Under the pieces are notes generated by a model. It saw only the letters and a list, made by a program, of their open reading frames with translations. It was not told where the DNA came from and did no database searches. This document shows, one piece after another, positions 1-4,373 of a DNA stretch of 5,906 nucleotides (positions within the stretch are counted from its first letter, which is position 1; each line of letters opens with the position of its first letter). The stretch covers positions 1 through 5,906 of the forward strand of contig NZ_JACRWC010000071.1 in the NCBI RefSeq assembly GCF_014306095.1, given 5' to 3'. A program made the position numbers and the translations under genes. Source of the stretch: Lentihominibacter faecis (GTDB lineage Bacteria; Bacillota; Clostridia; Peptostreptococcales; Anaerovoracaceae).

Positions 1-250
1 AGTTCTTTGTATCAGAGTCCCTTTCTTGCTGTGATTCTTGTATTGTCAGTTTTTTTAATAAATGTTGGAGTCCTTTGTATTGTCGAAATGCAATCAGAGC
101 AATACTGAATGACATCACAAGATAGGAACTAGGGTAAAACTGCCTTTTCAGAATATAATAACTGAATAAAAATAGCAAGAAAAAAGCAGCAGGGGCTTCG
201 ATTCCAAACATAATATAGAACTTTTTGATTTTCTTCTTCAATTCATCCAT
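1..250 (-). CDS. Small two-helix membrane protein, C-terminus cut by window edge
   Basis: Reading leftward from ATG at 250 there are 83 codons without a stop, and the frame is still open at base 1, so the gene is partial. An SD (GGAGG, 8 bases before the ATG) supports the start. The protein starts MDELKKKIKKF, a short basic cytoplasmic N-terminus. A hydrophobic helix follows at about residues 11-34 with a proline at 20, then a KRQ turn, a second helix at about 39-55, and a charged, glutamine-rich tail from about 56. This predicts two membrane passes with both ends probably inside. I do not recognise the family and assign no function. It lies 70 bases downstream of the similar gene at 321-539 and aligns with it at the N-terminus (M-D-x-L, basic residues, aromatic pair, proline at 19/20), so the two are probably diverged paralogues. 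GC is about 33%, well below the genes to the right. Confidence 0.7.
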   Translation of the reverse strand, partial: MDELKKKIKKFYIMFGIEAPAAFFLLFLFSYYILKRQFYPSSYLVMSFSIALIAFRQYKGLQHLLKKLTIQESQQERDSDTKN

Positions 251-271
251 GATCTATCCCTCCGAAGTATG

Positions 272-285
272 GATTAAGCACCATT
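272..285 (-). repeat. 14-base element, copy 1, before the left-edge membrane gene
   Basis: On the minus strand this reads AATGGTGCTTAATC and ends about 21 bases before the ATG at 250. It matches the element at 562-575 with a single difference. Its position between a possible -10 and the ribosome site fits a 5' UTR or operator element, or simply the remains of a duplicated cassette. Confidence 0.5.
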
Positions 286-291
286 TACATG

Positions 292-297
292 ATTATA
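292..297 (-). promoter_or_regulatory. Possible -10 element for the left-edge membrane gene
   Basis: Read on the minus strand this is a perfect TATAAT, in the 70-base gap between the two small membrane genes and about 42 bases before the ATG at 250. The sequence 17 bases upstream (TCTTAA) is a poor -35. A second promoter for the downstream gene is possible but weakly supported, since AT-rich DNA gives such hexamers by chance. Confidence 0.3.
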
Positions 298-320
298 CAG
301 TCATAAAGTTTCCTTTAAGA

Positions 321-539
321 TTATTCTTGAATCTTAAAATCAGCTTTGGATAATCGGTCAATTTCTTTCTGGATCCTATAGGCGTTGGCGCAAGCGGAAG
401 CAATGCAGACTAATACAAATGTAATGAATCCAAACATATGAGTTGTTCCGTGAAAGTATAGTACTAAAAGCAGCATTATTATTGGTGATAAGATAGCAAA
501 CCAGAAAAAACTTTTTAGCATTCTGTTTAATTTATCCAT
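321..539 (-). CDS. Small two-helix membrane protein, unknown function
   Basis: This is a complete 72-residue ORF with ATG at 539 and TAA at 321-323. An AGGAGG site 10 bases before the ATG supports translation. The protein has a short basic start (MDKLNRMLKSFF), a hydrophobic helix at about residues 11-29 with proline at 19, a short HGTTH turn, and a second helix at about 34-54 that contains two cysteines (45, 50). A charged tail (RIQKEIDRL...) follows and could form a short amphipathic or coiled helix. Two membrane passes with both ends in the cytoplasm are likely. I do not recognise the family. It sits between the 16-codon ORF at 590-640 and the similar gene at 1-250, all on the minus strand and probably co-transcribed. 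A companion of a regulator or transporter is possible, but nothing here shows it. Confidence 0.75.
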   Translation of the reverse strand: MDKLNRMLKSFFWFAILSPIIMLLLVLYFHGTTHMFGFITFVLVCIASACANAYRIQKEIDRLSKADFKIQE

Positions 540-561
540 CCTTCTTGTTCCTCCTCTAAAC

Positions 562-575
562 GATTAAGCACTATT
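562..575 (-). repeat. 14-base element, copy 2, before the 72-residue membrane gene
   Basis: On the minus strand this reads AATAGTGCTTAATC and ends about 22 bases before the ATG at 539, the same spacing as copy 1 has to its gene. The match is 13 of 14 bases at an equivalent place, which supports a common origin of the two gene units. Confidence 0.5.
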
Positions 576-587
576 CGGGGTTCCCGA
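575..587 (-). other. Small GC hairpin between short ORF and membrane gene
   Basis: The stem TCGGG pairs with CCCGA around a three-base loop, just after the stop of the 16-codon ORF and before the SD of the 72-residue gene. No T-run follows on the minus strand, so it is not a standard terminator. It could affect coupling or mRNA stability, but a five-pair stem may also be chance. Confidence 0.3.
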
Positions 588-589
588 TG

Positions 590-640
590 TTATGCTGAAG
601 CTGACTTTTCAAGTTTGTGTTGCAACATAAGCTCCTCCAT
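590..640 (-). CDS. 16-codon small ORF, possible leader peptide or small protein
   Basis: ATG at 640 opens a 16-codon frame, MEELMLQHKLEKSASA, ending in TAA at 590-592. Translation signals are unusually good: AAAGGAGA lies 5 bases before the ATG, and a near-consensus promoter sits directly upstream at 659-687, so the transcript would begin only about a dozen bases before the start. The peptide is polar with no membrane segment. It is followed, after a small hairpin, by the two membrane-protein genes on the same strand. Its start (M-E-E-L) faintly resembles theirs (M-D-E-L, M-D-K-L). It could be a leader peptide, a real small protein, or the surviving 5' end of a decayed third copy. The coding claim rests on signals and position only, not on recognised homology. 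Confidence 0.45.
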   Translation of the reverse strand: MEELMLQHKLEKSASA

Positions 641-645
641 AAAAA

Positions 646-653
646 TCTCCTTT
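646..653 (-). promoter_or_regulatory. Strong ribosome binding site of the 16-codon ORF
   Basis: On the minus strand this reads AAAGGAGA, followed by five T and then the ATG at 640. It is what makes the short ORF credible. It would lie almost at the 5' end of a transcript from the promoter at 659-687. Confidence 0.55.
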
Positions 654-658
654 CCACA

Positions 659-687
659 ATCATAATCAAATCCGAAAGATATTTCAA
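659..687 (-). promoter_or_regulatory. Sigma-A-type promoter for the minus-strand small genes
   Basis: On the minus strand a -35 TTGAAA (682-687) is followed by a 17-base spacer and a -10 TATGAT (659-664). Each box matches consensus at five of six positions with ideal spacing. The transcript would start near 652 and carry the 16-codon ORF and probably both membrane-protein genes. It is back to back with the surE promoter, with 44 bases between their -35 boxes, so one regulator could reach both. Confidence 0.6.
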
Positions 688-731
688 CACAAAAATCGCC
701 TCCCATCCCCCCGGCTTCACAGCATTTTCAT

Positions 732-760
732 TTGCTCCACTGCTCCCTGTGTGCTATACT
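732..760 (+). promoter_or_regulatory. Extended -10 promoter upstream of surE
   Basis: TATACT at 755-760 is preceded by TGC at 752-754, giving an extended -10 (TGCTATACT). A partial -35, TTGCTC at 732-737, lies at the ideal 17-base spacing. Transcription would begin near 767, leaving a 5' UTR of nearly 60 bases before the surE ATG at 825. It probably drives the whole surE to thiolase run. Confidence 0.55.
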
Positions 761-775
761 CAAACTGTGTGTAAA

Positions 776-789
776 TTTGTAAATACAAA
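776..789. promoter_or_regulatory. 14-base palindrome in surE leader, possible operator
   Basis: TTTGTA and TACAAA form a perfect inverted repeat around two A bases, about 10-20 bases downstream of the expected surE transcription start. A GTAAAT word also occurs at 771-776 and 779-784. Position and symmetry fit an operator for a dimeric repressor, but the sequence is AT-rich and no known regulator motif is recognised. Confidence 0.3.
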
Positions 790-810
790 CATGCAGCAAA
801 CAGAACAACG

Positions 811-816
811 AGGTGG
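811..816 (+). promoter_or_regulatory. Ribosome binding site that sets the surE start at 825
   Basis: AGGTGG lies 8 bases before ATG 825. The longer in-frame start, GTG at 813, lies inside this SD and has no SD of its own at proper distance, so the ATG is preferred. Confidence 0.65.
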
Positions 817-824
817 ATATAAAA

Positions 825-1589
825 ATGAATATACTATTAGCAAACGATGACGGCATCGATGCAAGAGGGATCCACGAACTGGCAGACGCCTTAAAGGGGC
901 TGGGCGATCTTTACATAAGCGCCCCGGATTCTCAGAGGAGTGCCAGCGGACACGGGATCACCGTATCGCAGCCCATCACAGTGACAGAAACGACTTTCCC
1001 GGGTGCGACCGGAGCCTTTCGCATGTCGGGGACCCCGGCGGACTGCGTGAAGCTGGGCGTGAAACTTTTGCAGAAAGAAGGGATCAAGATCGACATGGTG
1101 TTTTCCGGCATCAACCACGGCGGAAATCTGGGGACCGACACCCTGTATTCCGGGACGGTATCAGCGGCCCTGGAAGGAACCATATGCGGAATCCAGTCCG
1201 TGGCAGTTTCCGTAAACAGCCATGAAGTAAAAACCTTTGAATACGCCAAGATCCTGGCGCGCAGAACATGTGAAAACGTGGCAGGAAAACTTTCCACGGA
1301 CATCGCTTTGAACATCAATGTGCCGAACCTTCCGCCGGAGGAAGTAAAGGGGATCAAATACGCCAGACTTGGCAACAGAGAGTACAAGGAATTCTTTTCG
1401 CCGATCGAAGAAGGCAGCGGTTACGCCAAATACCGCTATACGGGAGATCCTGTTATCTATGAAGGTCTGCCGGACACCATAGACGTGATCGCCATGCAGG
1501 ACGGATACGCGACCATAACGCCGCTGCACCGGGATCTTACAGATTACAACCTTTTAAAAGAAATGGAAAAATGGAGGATAGAGAAATGA
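825..1589 (+). CDS. surE: 5'/3'-nucleotidase SurE
   Basis: SurE is a cytoplasmic, divalent-metal-dependent phosphatase of nucleoside 5'- and 3'-monophosphates, in some species also of short polyphosphate, linked to stationary-phase survival. With ATG 825 the protein has 254 residues, the usual family length, and starts MNILLANDDG as family members do; the GTG at 813 would only add four residues. The metal-site residues D8 and D9 (NDDG), S39 (in QRSASGH) and N97 (in SGINHGGNLG) are present, as are SGTPADCV at about 68-75 and the YSGTVSAALEG segment after them. The C-terminal half is more variable, as in the family. Its stop overlaps the start of the next gene (ATGA at 1586-1589), so the two are translationally coupled. 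The promoter at 732-760 should drive it. No frameshift or missing residue is seen. Confidence 0.96.
   Translation: MNILLANDDGIDARGIHELADALKGLGDLYISAPDSQRSASGHGITVSQPITVTETTFPGATGAFRMSGTPADCVKLGVKLLQKEGIKIDMVFSGINHGGNLGTDTLYSGTVSAALEGTICGIQSVAVSVNSHEVKTFEYAKILARRTCENVAGKLSTDIALNINVPNLPPEEVKGIKYARLGNREYKEFFSPIEEGSGYAKYRYTGDPVIYEGLPDTIDVIAMQDGYATITPLHRDLTDYNLLKEMEKWRIEK
1573..1577 (+). promoter_or_regulatory. Ribosome binding site that sets the hydrolase start at 1586
   Basis: GGAGG inside the 3' end of surE lies 8 bases before ATG 1586. The upstream in-frame ATG at 1571 overlaps this site and is therefore unlikely to be the start. Confidence 0.65.
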
Positions 1590-2131
1590 GTTTTATTACA
1601 AAAGACGATACCGTTCTGGTAGCCATTGACTTTCAGGAAAAACTGATGCCTGCTATGAGCAACGGAGAGGAAACAGAAGAAAGAGCTGCGAAGCTGATCC
1701 GCGGCATGAAAGTATTTGATATCCCTGCCATCGTGACCCAGCAGTACACGAAGGGAATCGGACCGACTACTGCAAAGCTTTCAGCGGAGCTTGGCGATTT
1801 CAAGCATGTGGAGAAAACAGCATTCAGCGCCATGCGCATGTCGGAATTCCGGGAAAGACTGAAGGAAACCGGCAGAAAGAATGTCGTGATCTGCGGAGTG
1901 GAAGCCCATATCTGCGTGCTGCAGACGACTTTGCAGCTGATGGAAGAAGGATATAATGTATATCTTGTCGTAGACTGCATCGATTCCAGGAATGAAAACG
2001 ATAAATTATGGGGAATCTCAAGAATGGGGGAGGCCGGCGCGGTCATCACCACATACGAATCCGTGCTGTACGAAATTCTGCAGGATTCTAAAGCGGATGG
2101 ATTCAAAGCGATTTCCGCTATCGTAAAATAA
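1586..2131 (+). CDS. Isochorismatase-family cysteine hydrolase
   Basis: This 181-residue protein (start at 1586, chosen for the SD and the ATGA overlap with surE) has the usual length of compact isochorismatase-like hydrolases. The fold is a Rossmann-like alpha/beta sheet. The catalytic triad is visible: D15 in VAIDFQEKL, K77 in VEKTAFSAM, and the nucleophile C110 in GVEAHICVLQT, with the typical V-E cis-peptide site just before it. Such enzymes hydrolyse amides or related bonds (nicotinamide, N-carbamoyl compounds, isochorismate). The sequence most resembles the YcaC-like group, whose substrates are mostly unknown. No menaquinone or siderophore genes are nearby, so true isochorismatase activity is unlikely. 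Nicotinamidase is possible, but I do not see its metal-binding D-x-H motif. The link to SurE could suggest turnover of nucleotide or cofactor breakdown products, which is inference. Confidence 0.9.
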   Translation: MSFITKDDTVLVAIDFQEKLMPAMSNGEETEERAAKLIRGMKVFDIPAIVTQQYTKGIGPTTAKLSAELGDFKHVEKTAFSAMRMSEFRERLKETGRKNVVICGVEAHICVLQTTLQLMEEGYNVYLVVDCIDSRNENDKLWGISRMGEAGAVITTYESVLYEILQDSKADGFKAISAIVK

Positions 2132-2155
2132 GACCATATAGGACAGGCGAAAAGT

Positions 2156-3088
2156 ATGCATATTTTTGAAAACGAGATAACACTGGGAAACCGGCCGATC
2201 CTGGACGAGTACATGAATTCATACGAGTACAAGACGTCCGGACTGTCGTTTTCCTCTATGTACATGTGGCGCAACATCAATCTGTTTCAGTGGGACATCA
2301 TTGGCGACTACATGTGCGTGACGGGGCTGAGTCATCTGGAACTGGAAGACGGGATCTCGCTGCCGTTTCTGTTTCCGCCTCTCACCAGGACGGGAACCTA
2401 TGAGAAGGAATCATTAAGGGGAACCATTTATCGCTGCAAAGAGATCTTCGAGAAAAAAGGGTATCCTTTCAGCCTCAGGCTGGTTCCGATCCATATGCTG
2501 GATATGATCAAAGAAGCTTGCCCGGAAATAGAGTTTGAAGATGACCGGCCAAACTACGACTATATTTATCTGACAGAGGATCTTAAAAATCTTAAAGGCA
2601 GAGCTTATCACGGCAAGAAAAATCACTTGAATTATTTCAAGAAAAATTTCGAATACGAATACGTGCCTATGACCTCCGACATGGCGGATGATGCCATGAG
2701 ATTCATTGCGGAGTTTAACGCACGAAAGGAAATTCCGGCTCACGAAATGGAACTGCTCAAAATGGAAGAGCGTGCTATGGACGACGTGTTCCGCAACCTG
2801 GAAGCGGCGGGATACCGAGCAGGAGCAATCCTCATCGACGGGAAGATCCAGGCGCTTGCTGTAGGAGGGAAACTGGGAAAAGAGACTATTACCGAACACG
2901 TAGAAAAAGCGAATATCAATTACCGGGGACTGTACCCGGCTATCAACAATGAATTTTGCATCCATATCGCATCGGAGGCCAAGTACCTTAACCGCGAAGA
3001 GGATATGGGGATCGAGAACCTGCGGAAGGCAAAGCTTTCATATAAACCGGTTCAGATCCTGGAAAAGTATATCGGCACATTCAAATGA
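2156..3088 (+). CDS. DUF2156 protein (MprF C-terminal-like acyltransferase fold)
   Basis: This 310-residue soluble protein has no membrane helix or signal peptide. It resembles stand-alone DUF2156 proteins, related to the cytoplasmic domain of phosphatidylglycerol lysyltransferase (MprF) and built of two GNAT-like halves. Family-like segments are an N-terminal SFSSMYMWR region (about 31-39), the basic [13 protein letters not shown] stretch (about 151-163) between the halves, and the C-terminal [20 protein letters not shown] segment (279-298). MprF domains take an aminoacyl group from tRNA, but stand-alone members lack the membrane flippase part and their substrate is unknown. The start at 2156 has only a modest SD (AGGACAGG ending 8 bases before). 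It lies 24 bases after the hydrolase stop, and its TGA abuts the thiolase SD, so it belongs to the same operon. glnS two genes on could be relevant if the donor is an aminoacyl-tRNA, which is speculation. Confidence 0.85.
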   Translation: MHIFENEITLGNRPILDEYMNSYEYKTSGLSFSSMYMWRNINLFQWDIIGDYMCVTGLSHLELEDGISLPFLFPPLTRTGTYEKESLRGTIYRCKEIFEKKGYPFSLRLVPIHMLDMIKEACPEIEFEDDRPNYDYIYLTEDLKNLKGRAYHGKKNHLNYFKKNFEYEYVPMTSDMADDAMRFIAEFNARKEIPAHEMELLKMEERAMDDVFRNLEAAGYRAGAILIDGKIQALAVGGKLGKETITEHVEKANINYRGLYPAINNEFCIHIASEAKYLNREEDMGIENLRKAKLSYKPVQILEKYIGTFK

Positions 3089-3093
3089 AGGAG
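3088..3093 (+). promoter_or_regulatory. Ribosome binding site that sets the thiolase start at 3103
   Basis: AAGGAG begins at the last base of the DUF2156 stop codon and lies 9 bases before ATG 3103. The upstream in-frame ATG at 3085 overlaps that stop and has no SD. Start 3103 also gives the usual thiolase N-terminus. Confidence 0.7.
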
Positions 3094-3102
3094 ACCATTA
3101 TC

Positions 3103-4281
3103 ATGAGAGAAGTAGTGATCGCAGGAGCAGCCAGAACCCCTATCGGAGCTTTTGGAGGAACTTTAAAAGACGTTCCGGCAAGACAGCTGGGCGCAATCTG
3201 TATCAGGGAGGCGCTGCAAAGAGCCGGAGTTGATCCGGCGACGGTAGACGAAGTCGTAATGGGTAACGTTCTGCAGGCAGGACTTGGACAGAACGTGGCG
3301 CGTCAGATGGCCATGGATGCCGGTGTGCCGAAAGAAGTCCCTGCATTCACCCTCAACAAAGTCTGCGGATCAGGGCTGAGAGCAGTATCTCTGGCAGCCC
3401 AGATGATCAAAGCAGGGGATGCGGAGATCATCGTAGCAGGCGGCGCAGAGAGCATGTCTCAGGCAGGCTATGTAGTTCAGTCTGCAAGGTGGGGATCCCG
3501 CATGGGGGATGTTCACATGACGGACGTTATGCTCAAGGATGGTCTCACCGATGCTTTCTACGATATCCACATGGGGATCACGGCAGAAAACATCTGCGAG
3601 CAGTGGGGACTGACCAGAGAAGAACTGGATGATTTTGCTGCAAAGTCACAGCAGAAGGCTGTTGCCGCTGTCCAGTCCGGCCGGTTCAAAGACGAGATCG
3701 TACCGGTGGAGATCCCTCAGAGAAAGGGAGATCCCATCATTTTTGATACTGACGAATATCCAAAGGACGGGGTGACGGCGGACAGCATCAACGGACTGCG
3801 CCCGGCCTTTAAAGAAGACGGGATCGTAACGGCGGGCAATGCATCCGGACTCAACGACTCCGGTGCAGCTGTTGTCGTGATGTCAAAAGAAAAGGCGGAT
3901 GAACTGGGAATCAAGCCGCTTTGCACCATAAAGTCCTATGCATCGGCAGGTGTTGATCCGCGGATCATGGGGATCGGACCGGTGCCATCTTCTACGAAGG
4001 CTCTGGAAAAAGCCGGAATGGAGATGAAAGATATCGATCTCATCGAAGCCAACGAAGCCTTTGCAGCACAGTCTGTAGCAGTGGGCAAGGAAATGGGATT
4101 TGATGAAGATAAGCTCAACGTAAACGGTGGAGCTATCGCACTGGGACATCCGATCGGTGCATCGGGATGCAGGATCCTGATCACCCTGATGTATGAGATG
4201 CAGAAAAGAGGCGCTCATACCGGACTTGCAACACTTTGCATCGGCGGAGGACAGGGAACCGCCATGATCGTAGAGCGCTAA
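3103..4281 (+). CDS. thlA: Acetyl-CoA acetyltransferase (thiolase)
   Basis: Biosynthetic thiolase condenses two acetyl-CoA to acetoacetyl-CoA and CoA, the entry step to butyrate or butanol, polyhydroxybutyrate or the mevalonate route; the reverse reaction serves breakdown. From ATG 3103 the protein has 392 residues, the standard length, and begins [19 protein letters not shown]. All key motifs are present: the acyl-accepting C88 in [11 protein letters not shown], the NEAFAAQ motif, H349 in [14 protein letters not shown], and the second catalytic cysteine C379 in CIGGGQG. The protein is complete with no damage. It lies 14 bases after the DUF2156 gene and probably shares its mRNA. The usual butyrate partners (hydroxybutyryl-CoA dehydrogenase, crotonase, acyl-CoA dehydrogenase) are not beside it here, so its pathway cannot be fixed from context. 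The symbol follows clostridial use; atoB or phaA would be equivalent family names. Confidence 0.95.
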   Translation: MREVVIAGAARTPIGAFGGTLKDVPARQLGAICIREALQRAGVDPATVDEVVMGNVLQAGLGQNVARQMAMDAGVPKEVPAFTLNKVCGSGLRAVSLAAQMIKAGDAEIIVAGGAESMSQAGYVVQSARWGSRMGDVHMTDVMLKDGLTDAFYDIHMGITAENICEQWGLTREELDDFAAKSQQKAVAAVQSGRFKDEIVPVEIPQRKGDPIIFDTDEYPKDGVTADSINGLRPAFKEDGIVTAGNASGLNDSGAAVVVMSKEKADELGIKPLCTIKSYASAGVDPRIMGIGPVPSSTKALEKAGMEMKDIDLIEANEAFAAQSVAVGKEMGFDEDKLNVNGGAIALGHPIGASGCRILITLMYEMQKRGAHTGLATLCIGGGQGTAMIVER

Positions 4282-4318
4282 AAGCGCCGGACGATAAAAC
4301 ATGTTAAAAGCTGAGAAT

Positions 4319-4340
4319 GCGGCGGGAAGCCCGCCGCTTT
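4319..4340 (+). terminator. GC-rich hairpin after thiolase, likely intrinsic terminator
   Basis: GCGGCGGG (4319-4326) pairs perfectly with CCCGCCGC (4330-4337) around an AAG loop, followed by TTT then GC. The eight-pair, all-GC stem is strong but the T-run is only three bases, so termination may be partial and allow some read-through to glnS 34 bases further on. It is the only clear hairpin in the 92-base gap, which is too short for a T-box leader. Confidence 0.55.
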
Positions 4341-4360
4341 GCATAAACTATAAAATGATT

Positions 4361-4366
4361 AGGAGG
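4361..4366 (+). promoter_or_regulatory. Ribosome binding site of glnS
   Basis: A perfect AGGAGG lies 7 bases before ATG 4374. A TATAAA at 4349-4354 upstream could be a -10 for a separate glnS promoter. No acceptable -35 is seen at 16-18 bases, where the terminator-like hairpin sits instead. Confidence 0.65.
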
Positions 4367-4373
4367 ATAACAC

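Noticed and set aside
813..824. GTG 813 as the surE start
   Set aside because: It lies within the SD that serves ATG 825, and the family's N-terminus begins at M-N-I-L-L as given by 825.
617..850. Plus-strand 77-codon ORF upstream of surE
   Set aside because: It lies across both predicted promoters and the surE SD, has no SD, and overlaps the surE start in another frame. Its composition looks like non-coding DNA.
1633..2280. 215-codon minus-strand ORF opposite the hydrolase and DUF2156 genes
   Set aside because: It spans two real genes and their gap on the other strand, with a serine- and cysteine-rich shadow composition and no recognised motif.
2949..3233. 94-codon plus-strand ORF across the DUF2156-thiolase junction
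   Set aside because: It is an out-of-frame shadow of two well-supported genes, rich in arginine and serine. The junction is already explained by the stop-SD overlap.
4275..4287. GCGCT-AAA-AGCGC hairpin at the thiolase stop codon
   Set aside because: The stem has only five pairs and no T-run follows, so it is not a convincing terminator. The 4319-4340 hairpin is far stronger.
4282..4373. T-box or riboswitch leader before glnS
   Set aside because: The 92-base gap is too short for a T-box with antiterminator, and no T-box consensus is visible.
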